Origin: Gammaproteobacteria bacterium
GTDB taxonomy: Bacteria > Pseudomonadota > Gammaproteobacteria > Acidiferrobacterales > SZUA-150
Length of the DNA stretch: 64,000 nt
Direction: 5' to 3'
NCBI GenBank assembly: GCA_029880545.1
Contig: JAOUOD010000009.1
Coordinates: forward strand, 47,047 to 111,046
The notes beneath the pieces were generated by a model, which did not search any database, was not told the DNA's origin, and saw only the letters and a program-made list of their open reading frames with translations. Positions 47,308-55,067 of the stretch are shown in pieces. The position numbers and the translations under genes are program-made. Position 1 is the first letter of the stretch. Each line of letters starts with the position of its first letter.

Positions 47308-47336
47308 GGAATATTTTTCGCCCCGACCACGTCTAA
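47308..47336 (+). promoter_or_regulatory. ECF-type promoter of the sigma/anti-sigma operon
   Basis: GGAATA (47308-47313) and GTCTAA (47331-47336) are separated by 17 bases, 27 bases before the sigma factor's GTG. ECF promoters typically combine a GGAA-type -35 with a short conserved -10. The same pattern precedes the secreted DsrE-like gene at 48705, which suggests that this sigma factor controls both. Confidence 0.6.
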
Positions 47337-47363
47337 AAACTGACCAAATAGAAGGATAGTAAC

Positions 47364-47915
47364 GTGCTAGATTTCTTTTGCCAGTCGCGCGAATCGCGAA
47401 AAAAACTTGAGCGGGATCGCCTGCGCCTTTATCGCATAGCCTACTCCTGGTGTCACAACCCGGCATTAGCTGACGACCTGGTCCAGGAAACGCTTGCCAA
47501 GGCAATGCAAAAATCCAGCCAGCTGCGCGACCCCAAGGCCGGAGACGCATGGCTGTTCACTATTATGTCCAATTGCTACAAGGATTATTTCCGCAGGCTC
47601 CGGGAAACGGAAGATGTCGACAATCTCGATTTGCTTCATGACGATACCCCGGAACGTGCCAGCACGGAACGGGAAACCATTTCCACGGTAAGGGATGCCA
47701 TAGCCAGCCTGGCAGAAAGCCAGCGCCAAGTGGTCACCCTGGTGGATCTTGAAGGATTCAGTTACACCGAAGTCGCAACAATACTAGAAATACCTGTCGG
47801 TACGGTAATGAGCCGGCTGTGTCGGGCAAGAAAAGCTCTGCGCGAGCACTTGCTGCCCACATTAGGGCGCGAATACAGCAACGAAACCGTTGACCGAATT
47901 AGGAGAGTCAAATAA
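47364..47915 (+). CDS. ECF-subfamily RNA polymerase sigma factor
   Basis: 183 residues from a GTG with GAAGGA before it. Region 2 is RLYRIAYSWCHNPALADDLV followed by QETLAKAMQ, and region 4 has LAESQRQVVTLVDLEGFSYT and the helix-turn-helix IPVGTVMSRLCRARKAL. Regions 1 and 3 are absent, as in ECF factors, which act under extracytoplasmic signals. Its stop overlaps the start of the anti-sigma gene (TAATG). It probably directs transcription from its own promoter and from the one at 48705. The branch is RpoE/SigW-like by general features; I cannot assign an ECF group. Confidence 0.92.
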   Translation: MLDFFCQSRESRKKLERDRLRLYRIAYSWCHNPALADDLVQETLAKAMQKSSQLRDPKAGDAWLFTIMSNCYKDYFRRLRETEDVDNLDLLHDDTPERASTERETISTVRDAIASLAESQRQVVTLVDLEGFSYTEVATILEIPVGTVMSRLCRARKALREHLLPTLGREYSNETVDRIRRVK

Positions 47916-48664
47916 TGAGCAACCAGAACAATCATTTTTCAAATGAACTTATTCACGCCTTCATCGATGATCAGTTAACCATCGAAGAGCGCGCCGAGAT
48001 GTACAAGAGCATTAATAGCGATCAGGATCTGAACCGCCAGGTTTGTGAACTACGCAAGATTCGGGATCTGGTTCAGCTGAGCTATTCCGATATTCCGCCG
48101 CCCCCCGGGATGCGGAACACTACTCCGACAAGGAAGACCGGCTGGCGCTTCCCGGTTGGCAGCAGTATCGCAGCCGGTATCGCACTACTGGTTGGCATTG
48201 CCATAGGCGGTAATATGCCGGGAAATGAATCGGCCGCCACGAGTACTACGCTTGCATCAAAACAGGTAGCGGCCAACGGAATATCACAACAGGCTTCACA
48301 AAAGGTCCTGTTTCATCTGAACAGCGGCAAAAAGGAAGACATGAAGGAGGCGCTCGATGAGGTAGAGCAACTGCTGAAGCACTACGCAGCTACCGGCGTT
48401 CAGGCGCAACTAGAATTTGTGACTAACGGTGAAGCCATTACCTTGCTGAATAAAGATACATCGCCTTTTGTCGATCGCGTGAAAAATATGCTGGCCAGCT
48501 ACGACAATATTCGGTTTGTTGCCTGCCAAAATTCAATCGATCAACATACGAACCCGACGACCATGGCAAAATTACGCCTGATTCCAGGTACTGTCGTCAT
48601 TGATTCCGGCGTTGCCCAGATCATGCGTCGGCAGCATCAGGGTTGGGCTTATATAAGGGCCTGA
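47915..48664 (+). CDS. Membrane anti-sigma factor fused to a DsrE-like periplasmic domain
   Basis: 249 residues. The N-terminal ~60 (ELIHAFIDDQLTIEERAEMY, QVCELRKIRDLVQLSY) look like the helical anti-sigma domain, without the zinc HxxxCxxC motif. One membrane helix follows at about 79-98 (SSIAAGIALLVGIAIGG). After a Ser/Ala/Gln linker, residues about 129-249 are a DsrE/YchN-like domain: KVLFHLNSGK, GEAITLL, FVACQNSI with Cys204, and SGVAQIMRRQHQGWAYI. This part is homologous to the secreted protein encoded next. The topology puts the DsrE-like domain in the periplasm. It presumably holds the ECF factor until a periplasmic cue arrives. The cue is not known. Confidence 0.75.
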   Translation: MSNQNNHFSNELIHAFIDDQLTIEERAEMYKSINSDQDLNRQVCELRKIRDLVQLSYSDIPPPPGMRNTTPTRKTGWRFPVGSSIAAGIALLVGIAIGGNMPGNESAATSTTLASKQVAANGISQQASQKVLFHLNSGKKEDMKEALDEVEQLLKHYAATGVQAQLEFVTNGEAITLLNKDTSPFVDRVKNMLASYDNIRFVACQNSIDQHTNPTTMAKLRLIPGTVVIDSGVAQIMRRQHQGWAYIRA

Positions 48665-48704
48665 CCTTTCTTGATTTTCTGCATAAATAAAACCAGAACT
48701 ACAT

Positions 48705-48733
48705 GAAATAAAAACAGGGCTCACAGCGTCTAA
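48705..48733 (+). promoter_or_regulatory. ECF-type promoter of the secreted DsrE-like gene
   Basis: GAAATA (48705-48710), 17 bases, GTCTAA (48728-48733), 74 bases before the start codon. It has the same elements and exact spacing as the pattern before the ECF sigma gene. It would allow stronger or separate expression of the last gene of the cluster. Confidence 0.55.
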
Positions 48734-48807
48734 ACCAAAGTAAGGGATATACACATATTACTACAGAGCTTTTAACCACTACTACTTTTGAGTATAGGAG
48801 CAATGAA

Positions 48808-49257
48808 ATGAAGAAGCTGATTGGCATGATAGTCGCGGCAGCAGTTGTGCTGGGCGCAGGGGTTAGCCAGGCAATCGCCGGTGATAACGGTTATGGCAAG
48901 CAGAAAGTTGTCTACCACGTTAACTATGACAACCCGAAGCGCCAACTGGGCGCAATGCGCAACATCAAGAACCATCTGAATGCAGTGGGCGACGAAAATA
49001 TTGACCTGCGTGTTGTCATGCACGGCAAGGGATTCACCCTGCTGAAGACTGCCAACACCGACATGAAATTCCAGTCCCAGGTTATCGACCTGAAGAGTCG
49101 CGGTGTGAAGTTCCAGCTTTGTGCCAACACCATCAAGGGCAAGAAGATCGACGTGAAAAATGACCTGTTCGAAGTTGACCAGAAAGACATCGTTCCAAGT
49201 GGCGTTGCTGAAATCGCTCACCTGGAAGCCCAGGGTTTCTCCTACGTCAAACCGTAA
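48808..49257 (+). CDS. Secreted DsrE-like protein
   Basis: 149 residues with a signal peptide (LIGMIVAAAVVLGAGVSQAIA, split as LIGMIVAAAVV and GAGVSQAIA). The mature chain has the DsrE/YchN-like fold pattern: KVVYHVNYDN, MHGKGFTLLK, FQLCANTIKG with Cys105, and SGVAEIAHLEAQGFSYV. Line by line it matches the C-terminal domain of the anti-sigma protein upstream, including the Cys and the SGVA motif. DsrE relatives carry or transfer sulfane sulfur on such a Cys, or only share the fold. It lacks partner dsrF/dsrH genes. A terminator follows at once. It may be an envelope thiol protein, or feed back on the anti-sigma sensor. Confidence 0.85.
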   Translation: MKKLIGMIVAAAVVLGAGVSQAIAGDNGYGKQKVVYHVNYDNPKRQLGAMRNIKNHLNAVGDENIDLRVVMHGKGFTLLKTANTDMKFQSQVIDLKSRGVKFQLCANTIKGKKIDVKNDLFEVDQKDIVPSGVAEIAHLEAQGFSYVKP

Positions 49258-49325
49258 GAAACGCGGGAACAGAACACAGAAAGAGTACACCCTCGAAGCA
49301 CAGGCACACTGTGTTTCCTCCTCAG

Positions 49326-49354
49326 CCCACGCATATCCATGCGTGGGTTTTTTT
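49326..49354 (+). terminator. Rho-independent terminator
   Basis: CCCACGCAT (49326-49334) and ATGCGTGGG (49339-49347) form a perfect 9-base stem with a 4-base loop, followed by seven T. It ends the sigma/DsrE-like cluster. Confidence 0.93.
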
Positions 49355-49386
49355 ATCTGCGGAAAGATTCTTGGACTGAACCGCGC

Positions 49387-49827
49387 CTAGTCAGCCTGAA
49401 TCAGCTGCAGTTGTCGGTACCTGTAGTCTCGATATCGCTCAAGCATCAGAGCATGATCAAATGCCAGGGGCTCTGGTGGCGCCTGGCCTGGATCCAGCAG
49501 GATGATTTCACCTGCATCATCAGCGGCGGCCGGCTCGCCTGTCGCCGTCGCAACAAAGGTCACCGAGACCGTGTGGCCACGCTGATCACGGGAGGGGTCT
49601 GAAAACACGCCAACAATGCCCAGCAAATTTACCGTCAAACTGGTTTCTTCTGCGGCTTCACGAATGGCGGCCTCGGCCACCGTTTCGCCACGGTCCACAA
49701 ACCCGCCCGGGAACGCCAGCCCTGGTGGCGAATATTTCCGGCGAATCAAAACAATCGGGTGGCCGGGTCGATCGACCAGCTCGATGATAATATCAACTGT
49801 CAACAGCGGTGTTTGCCGAGTTGCCAT
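49387..49827 (-). CDS. Nudix hydrolase
   Basis: 146 residues. The Nudix box is complete: GGFVDRGETVAEAA followed by REAAEETSL, giving GX5EX7REUXEEXGU apart from the last Gly. The N-terminal strand TVDIIIELVDRPGHPIVLIR and PPGLAFPGGF resemble ADP-ribose/NADH pyrophosphatases. It hydrolyses a nucleoside diphosphate linked to another group; the exact substrate is unknown. It is convergent with the DsrE-like gene and divergent from the desaturase gene. Confidence 0.9.
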   Translation of the reverse strand: MATRQTPLLTVDIIIELVDRPGHPIVLIRRKYSPPGLAFPGGFVDRGETVAEAAIREAAEETSLTVNLLGIVGVFSDPSRDQRGHTVSVTFVATATGEPAAADDAGEIILLDPGQAPPEPLAFDHALMLERYRDYRYRQLQLIQAD

Positions 49828-49954
49828 CTGGTTACCCCTGTAAATTCACCAACAATTCACACTTCTCCCCGGCCTGCTCCCGGGAAATGGTTTAAACTCT
49901 GTTTGCGAGCAGATTTCCGTTCACCATCAAGAGAACCCGGAGACACTGTAAACC

Positions 49955-51160
49955 ATGGCCCATGGACTTGTTGAATTGCCCTGGTGGGGCTACCTTATCA
50001 CCTTGCTGGTAATGACTCATATCACCATAGCGGGTGTAACCATCTATCTCCATCGACACCAGGCCCATCGCGCCCTGGGTCTTCATCCGCTGATCAGCCA
50101 TTTCTTCCGCTTCTGGCTGTGGCTTACCACGGCCATTGTCACAAGGGAATGGGCCGCCATTCATCGCAAACATCACGCAAAATGCGAGACAGTCGATGAC
50201 CCTCACAGCCCGAAAATACTTGGTATCCGGAAAGTTCTGTGGGACGGCATTTCGCTTTACCGCAGCGAACAAAAGAATGAAGAAACCATCAGGCGCTACG
50301 GTCATGGCACCCCGGATGACTGGATTGAGCATCACCTGTATACCCGCTATCGCGATGCCGGCATTGTAATCATGCTGATCATTAATTTATTGATGTTCGG
50401 GCCAATCGGGCTGAGCATCTGGGCAATACAAATGGCCTGGATACCGTTTTTTGCCGCGGGCGTCATTAACGGGCTTGGCCATCATGGCGGGTACAGAAAC
50501 TTCGAATCGCCCGATGCGTCTACCAACCTGTTACCCCTCGGTCTCCTGATCGGCGGTGAAGAGCTGCACAACAATCACCACGCGTTTCCGGCGTCCGCCA
50601 AACTCTCCGTCAAGTGGTGGGAATTCGATATCGGCTGGATGTATATCTGCCTGCTGAAACTGGCGGGACTTGCTTCAATCAAACGGACAGTTCCGAAACC
50701 GCGATTTGATTTTGCAAAAACAGTCATTGATTCTGAAACCGCCAAGGCCATCATAACCAATCGTTTCCAGATCATGGCCCGCTTCGCCAAAGAGGTTTTG
50801 CGGCATGTGCACAAGGAAGAATTGCAAAAGGCTGACCGAAACGATCGCAAGACATGGCTTTCACTGAAGCACGCGCGCAAATTGATGACGCGCGAACAAA
50901 GCCTCCTGGACGAACGCAGTCGCGCAATACTGAGGCAAGCCCTCGAGCAATATCATAACCTGCGCACGGTCTATACGATGAAACAAAAACTCCAGCATAT
51001 CTGGGACCGGTCGGCGACCACGCAGGAACATCTCATGCAGGCGATAGAAGACTGGTGCAAACAGGCGGAAGCTACAAGAATCGCTGTGCTGGGTGAATTT
51101 GCCGCCCGACTACGTGCTTGCACCATGGGGCCCGTGCAGAAGCAACCTTCAGCCTGCTAG
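49955..51160 (+). CDS. Fatty acid (acyl-CoA) desaturase with C-terminal helical extension
   Basis: 401 residues. Four to five membrane helices surround three His boxes: HRHQAHRAL, HRKHHAKCE and HNNHHAFP (last preceded by GEEL). These bind the di-iron centre of Delta-9-type desaturases that insert a cis double bond into saturated acyl chains. Residues about 265-401 are a soluble helical extension (NRFQIMARFAKEVLRHVHKE, RAILRQALEQYHNLRTVYTM, AEATRIAVLGEFAARLRA) not needed for the core. Similar tails occur in long gammaproteobacterial desaturases and resemble the C-terminus of ISL3-type transposases. It would raise membrane fluidity. Confidence 0.92.
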   Translation: MAHGLVELPWWGYLITLLVMTHITIAGVTIYLHRHQAHRALGLHPLISHFFRFWLWLTTAIVTREWAAIHRKHHAKCETVDDPHSPKILGIRKVLWDGISLYRSEQKNEETIRRYGHGTPDDWIEHHLYTRYRDAGIVIMLIINLLMFGPIGLSIWAIQMAWIPFFAAGVINGLGHHGGYRNFESPDASTNLLPLGLLIGGEELHNNHHAFPASAKLSVKWWEFDIGWMYICLLKLAGLASIKRTVPKPRFDFAKTVIDSETAKAIITNRFQIMARFAKEVLRHVHKEELQKADRNDRKTWLSLKHARKLMTREQSLLDERSRAILRQALEQYHNLRTVYTMKQKLQHIWDRSATTQEHLMQAIEDWCKQAEATRIAVLGEFAARLRACTMGPVQKQPSAC

Positions 51161-51756
51161 ATCATTTGCCTGATTCGATCATGCAACGGGCTGGTCCGGG
51201 GGAAATGTGCCAACAGGAATTCCATCTGATCTGCCAGCACGCGCTTTCCCTGCAAGTAGACATACTCTGCGTGTGTTGGCACAAACGGAACTGCCAATAA
51301 CTCCATTCCTGCCTGTTCGGGTGTACGACCAGCCTTGTGATTATTGCAGCGTTTGCATGCAGTAATAACATTGCTCCAGCGGTCCACGCCACCCTTGCTC
51401 AGCGGAATAATATGGTCTCTCGACAACTCGCGATCCTGAAAACGACTACCGCAATACATGCAAATATACCCGTCCCGGGCAAACAGCGTGGAATTATTCA
51501 GAGGGGGCGTGTAGTGATGTCGCGATTTCAACCATGAGTTTTGCTGCCCATTGGTTGCTATAATTGAATTCACCGAGATAACGCTGCGTTTCCCGGTAAC
51601 GGCATTGTATCCGCCGTGCACCGTATACAGAATCGCGCCGAAGGCGTAAGCCATTTGCCCTGAGTAACAGATTCTCACCGCTTCCTGATAATCAATCCAG
51701 CCAAGAGGCATGCCGGCGGCATCAGTCCTTAAAACCTGTTGATTAAGTTCAGGCAC
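51157..51756 (-). CDS. HNH endonuclease family protein
   Basis: 199 residues. An N-terminal ~90-residue segment (VLRTDAAGMPLGWIDYQEAV) resembles that of housekeeping HNH proteins. The nuclease part has the zinc cysteines CMYCGSRF and CKRCNNHKAG around the catalytic SRDHIIPLSKGGVDRWSNVI. Such genes are common in proteobacteria with no linked restriction system, and their role is unknown. It overlaps the end of the convergent desaturase gene by four bases. Confidence 0.9.
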   Translation of the reverse strand: MPELNQQVLRTDAAGMPLGWIDYQEAVRICYSGQMAYAFGAILYTVHGGYNAVTGKRSVISVNSIIATNGQQNSWLKSRHHYTPPLNNSTLFARDGYICMYCGSRFQDRELSRDHIIPLSKGGVDRWSNVITACKRCNNHKAGRTPEQAGMELLAVPFVPTHAEYVYLQGKRVLADQMEFLLAHFPRTSPLHDRIRQMI

Positions 51757-51895
51757 AGCTTGATCCTCACCCGTAGCACAGGAGTATACAAGTGCACCAT
51801 TTATCCCATAAATTCATAATCTTGTACAGGCACAAAAAACTTGCCCCTGAATCCGATATCACCTAGCATGATTGTTTTCACAGCCTGAACCTGCA

Positions 51896-52462
51896 ATGAC
51901 GTGTCTTGACGAACTCATCCAATTTTATCGCCTGCTCTGCAAGCATCGGCTTAACGACTCTCATAGCGGTAATGCCTCGATTTCCGATGCCCATGGTATG
52001 TGGATTACGCCGACAGGCGCCTGCGCTGAAACCGTAACAAAAAGCGACCTGGTTTACTGTCCGCATAACCAGTCCATTCCGGATAATGCTTCCCGGGACT
52101 CCATGCTGCATCGCGCCATCTACTCAACGCGGCCAGACGCCAGGGTTGTATTGCATGCTCATCCTTCACATGCTCTCGCGTTGACACTTAACGGCCTGGA
52201 TTTCACACCTGAAGATTTTGAAGGCAACCTCTATTTCGGCACCGTGCCTGTCGTGAGCATCAACTATGACACCTGGTTTTCGGATTCAGCGGAAAAAATC
52301 AGCAAGGCCCTGCTCGACAACAATATTGTGATAGCACGCGGACATGGCGTTTACAGCTGCAGTGATTCCATGGAACAGGCGTTCAAATGGATAAGCTCGC
52401 TGGAATCCAGCGCACACATTGCCGCAATCGAACAGGCATTGACAAAAAACCCTGACGGCTGA
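51896..52462 (+). CDS. Class II aldolase/adducin-family protein
   Basis: 188 residues from the ATG at 51896; a TTG at 51872 extends the frame without support. The family pattern is seen as NDSHSGNASISD, the metal-binding HAHPSHALALTLNG and a third His in ARGHGVYSCSDSMEQAF. Class II enzymes use zinc to cleave or form fuculose-, rhamnulose- or ribulose-phosphate-type substrates, or act as decarboxylases and dehydratases; this one is shorter than L-fuculose-1-phosphate aldolase, and the substrate is not clear. Decayed sequence follows. Confidence 0.85.
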   Translation: MTCLDELIQFYRLLCKHRLNDSHSGNASISDAHGMWITPTGACAETVTKSDLVYCPHNQSIPDNASRDSMLHRAIYSTRPDARVVLHAHPSHALALTLNGLDFTPEDFEGNLYFGTVPVVSINYDTWFSDSAEKISKALLDNNIVIARGHGVYSCSDSMEQAFKWISSLESSAHIAAIEQALTKNPDG

Positions 52463-53399
52463 TACGGACCCGGAACCCGATTACCCGTCACGGACGGGGC
52501 CCTGCATCATTCTCCAGGATTACCCCACCGGGCTGCCGGGCCGGTACTGCTGCTCGCCAACTCCGGGCGGGAAGGCCTGAATATCAAGAACCTGGCGAAG
52601 GACGGCAATACCACCTGCTCAACTATTTCACTAGCGAGACGTTTGAGCACGGATCCGGCAGTGAACAGGACTTTCTGATGAAAGTCACACTCCTTCCCGG
52701 CATGACAGCGGCCATGGCGAAATCCATAACAGGAGGTCCAACTGCATCCCGAATGCTGGACGGTTTTGAGCAACACCACAGCTTTACCGGAAACCATGTG
52801 CGTAACCGGCCAAGCTATCAGCCACATCCATTGTTTCGGGCACTTCAGCTGGCACAGGTATAGCGAACATTCGCCGGTCCCGAAATCGAAAAACTTTCTC
52901 TTCTTGCCACGCGTTTGCTGGTACAGGACAACCAGGCAGAAGAGGCGATCCGGATTTTTACCCGAACCGGGCGATAGGATTTGTTTGTTCCGCTGGTGTG
53001 TGCGCATGCCAAAATTTTTGCTAACCCAGGGTCGTAGCCAAATCTTGCTTTCATGGATCAGGCAAGCGCCTGCGGATCTCGTTTTCCGGAATCCGTGACT
53101 GCTCTACCGGCAGGCTGCTGCAACATTCCCCTTTAGCCTGATAGGCGCGTTCGCTGCTGATTCAATCTCACGAGTTAATTCGTGAATACGCGAACGCGAA
53201 TGGTATTTATTTGTCCCGGGGCACCGATATCAGTATCAACACTGTCGGCAATATCTATATGACCCGGGATACCTGCTGCGGACCCCCGGTTATAGCTTAT
53301 GAAGTAGCAGTAGAAAAATTCAGTCCGGCCGTAACCCTGCTGGTCACTACTCAGCCAATCTTAAACAGCACCAGTCCGCGCCAGACCACAATCATTGCG
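52463..53399. other. Decayed, gene-poor region of about 940 bases
   Basis: No intact gene. Several short frames on both strands are interrupted. One on the plus strand near 52869-52978 reads like a real coding fragment (EIEKLSLLATRLLVQDNQAE) but ends in a stop. A minus-strand frame of 166 codons (52507-53007) has odd composition, with many Cys, Trp and Lys, and no motif. The region looks like the remains of one or more lost genes between the aldolase and the rhombosortase-like remnant. Confidence 0.5.
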
Positions 53400-53680
53400 C
53401 CCGCCAACAATATAGATCAATCAAACTGTTTTCGAACCGGGAACAAGAATACGGGCACGACCGCAAATACCATGTTAAGCAACACATGGCCAGCACCCGC
53501 GTACACCCGGAGTTCACTGAACAAGCGCCACCATTGTCCGGAGGCCACAGCCGATCGATCAAATTGCAGAACGGACAAGGCATATGGCGAAACAAGCTGA
53601 AGCACCAGCATGATTACGACAAGCGCGGCAACAAACTGCAATGACTGGTTGTGTATTGCGAATTTCGTGATCCGGGTATT
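53400..53680 (-). pseudogene. Rhombosortase-like (rhomboid) remnant
   Basis: A minus-strand frame reads LQLVSPYALSVLQFDRSAVA, then SGQWWRLFSELRVYAGAGHV and LLNMVFAVVPVFLF, then stops. The 'FDR...GQWWRLFS...HVLLN' order is that of rhombosortase/rhomboid proteases, which have about 190 residues and a later GxSG serine motif. Here the serine region is missing and no good start codon is seen, so the gene is broken. A second frame just beyond (LAGAMIVVWRGLVLFKIG) may be its last helix after a frameshift. The stretch upstream of it in the window is also decayed. Confidence 0.5.
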
Positions 53681-53708
53681 ATCACTGATATGTTTCTGCA
53701 GACAAGAA

Positions 53709-53734
53709 AAAACCGGTCACGATGGGCCGGTTTT
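53709..53734 (-). terminator. Rho-independent terminator
   Basis: AAAACCGG (53709-53716) pairs with CCGGTTTT (53727-53734) around a 10-base loop, with a T-run on the minus strand. It lies 26 bases beyond the stop of the outer-membrane protein gene at 53760. Confidence 0.8.
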
Positions 53735-53759
53735 ATTTCCTCGACAATATAAAATTGTC

Positions 53760-54311
53760 TCAGGGGCGATACATGATATTCAGCGAAACCGACTCAACAT
53801 CGTCACGGTCTGTGTAGGTCAAACGTGCACCGATATTCTTGTGGAACCAGTAGCCCACACCGACGCCACCAAAGCGACCGCGTGCGCCCTGATCGCCCTG
53901 GCCGTAACCCAGGCGCAGCATCAGGTCCAGGTTCTTGACCGGAGAATAATCGATAACCGCAGCCGCCCAGTTCGACCGGATTTCCAGATCAGGATAAACA
54001 GGAATGCCTGCGATAAAGACCGTGTTTTCGAAGGTGCCGCTATTGAAGATACCTGCTTCTACCATCAGCTTGAACTGATCAAAACCCATTCCCAGATCAT
54101 AACCGGCAAACACTTCGTACCCGAGGGCTTCGTCTTCCCAGATATCAAACGGATTTTCTTTCAAGCGGTTTTGGCTGGGACCGGCGCCAAAATACAGTCG
54201 ACTGGCGCTAAAAGCATCCGGTTTGACATCGACATTGGACTTGTTTGCGGCCATGGCAGAGCCTGCAGCCAGCAGGCCGCCCATTGCCAGAAACATCATT
54301 ACCTTCTTCAT
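53760..54311 (-). CDS. Outer-membrane beta-barrel protein (YfaZ-like)
   Basis: 183 residues with a signal peptide (VMMFLAMGGLLAAGSAMA). The mature chain consists of amphipathic strands (LGYEVFAGYDLGMGFDQFKL, GGVGVGYWFHKNIGARLTY) and ends in SVSLNIMYRP. The small size and strand pattern fit an eight- to ten-stranded barrel of the YfaZ/OmpA-like group. I see no OmpA peptidoglycan-binding domain. A GGGAGC ribosome-binding site precedes the ATG and a terminator follows, so it is probably a single-gene unit. Confidence 0.75.
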   Translation of the reverse strand: MKKVMMFLAMGGLLAAGSAMAANKSNVDVKPDAFSASRLYFGAGPSQNRLKENPFDIWEDEALGYEVFAGYDLGMGFDQFKLMVEAGIFNSGTFENTVFIAGIPVYPDLEIRSNWAAAVIDYSPVKNLDLMLRLGYGQGDQGARGRFGGVGVGYWFHKNIGARLTYTDRDDVESVSLNIMYRP

Positions 54312-54471
54312 GTGAGTGCTCCCTAGTAATACATTTATCGGAATAGTACAGAATAGTTACCTTACCGTGTGATTGTGTATATGAAATTAGTTTATAGCCA
54401 GCCCGTTTGCAACCTCCCCTCCGGCCGTAAACGACTTTTATCGGCTATAAAACAAGCATAAAACAGGCACG

Positions 54472-54493
54472 AAAAAACCCGGCAAGTGCCGGG
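54472..54493 (-). terminator. Rho-independent terminator after rpmG
   Basis: CCCGGCA (54478-54484) and TGCCGGG (54487-54493) form the stem; on the minus strand it is followed by six T (54472-54477). It ends the rpmB-rpmG transcript. Confidence 0.88.
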
Positions 54494-54530
54494 CTTTCAG
54501 TACAACCAAAACGATGCCAAAAGGTTCGTC

Positions 54531-54695
54531 TTATTTGATCTTGGCTTCCTTGTACATCACGTGCTTGCGTACCCGGGGATCGAATTTCTTCACTTCCATC
54601 TTTTCAGGGTGCTGACGCTTGTTCTTGGTGGTGGTGTAAAAGTGACCGGTACCGGCACTGGAAACCAACTTGATCTTTTCGCGAATCGCTGCCAT
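54531..54695 (-). CDS. rpmG: 50S ribosomal protein L33
   Basis: 54 residues, too short for many gene finders. AAGGAG lies before the ATG. The sequence ([40 protein letters not shown]) is clearly L33. It lacks the CxxC zinc pairs of the C+ form, so it is the zinc-free (C-) type. It is translated 11 bases after rpmB, the standard order. Confidence 0.96.
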   Translation of the reverse strand: MAAIREKIKLVSSAGTGHFYTTTKNKRQHPEKMEVKKFDPRVRKHVMYKEAKIK

Positions 54696-54706
54696 GTCAG
54701 TTCTCC

Positions 54707-54943
54707 TTAAACCTTCTCGCCACGGGCGCGCATGTCTTTCAACACGACGTCAATACCGACCTTGTCAATGGTACGCAGGCCCTGCTGCGATACACGCAGA
54801 CGCACCCAGCGCTTTTCGCTTTCCACCCACAGGCGACGGTAATGCAGGTTCGGCAGGAACCGGCGACGGGTTTTATTGTTGGCATGGGAAACGTTATTGC
54901 CGCTCATGGGGCTTTTCCCTGTTACCTGGCAAACCTTGGACAT
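54707..54943 (-). CDS. rpmB: 50S ribosomal protein L28
   Basis: 78 residues from the ATG at 54943, the family start ([20 protein letters not shown]); a longer frame starts at 54955. The rest ([37 protein letters not shown]) fits L28. Of the usual zinc cysteines only one (Cys5) remains, so it is the zinc-free form, consistent with the C- form of L33 next to it. The two genes form one operon. Confidence 0.97.
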   Translation of the reverse strand: MSKVCQVTGKSPMSGNNVSHANNKTRRRFLPNLHYRRLWVESEKRWVRLRVSQQGLRTIDKVGIDVVLKDMRARGEKV

Positions 54944-55067
54944 GATTGTCTCCAAAATCCAGCGGAATTAGTTCAAAAGTGGGCGGCTTTATACCAGAAT
55001 CCCCGGGCGCTGGCTAGCCCCGGTGACGCCATTTTTACCGATTCCGCCCGAAACCGCCCGGCCCGGG

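Noticed and set aside
48808..49257. Reading the secreted DsrE-like gene as part of a dsrEFH sulfur-oxidation cluster
   Set aside because: It has a signal peptide and no dsrF, dsrH, dsrC or dsrAB neighbours. The match is to the fold, and closest to the anti-sigma C-terminus next door.
52507..53007. 166-codon minus-strand frame
   Set aside because: Unusual residue composition, no motif, and plus-strand fragments in the same stretch look more gene-like. It is probably chance in decayed DNA.
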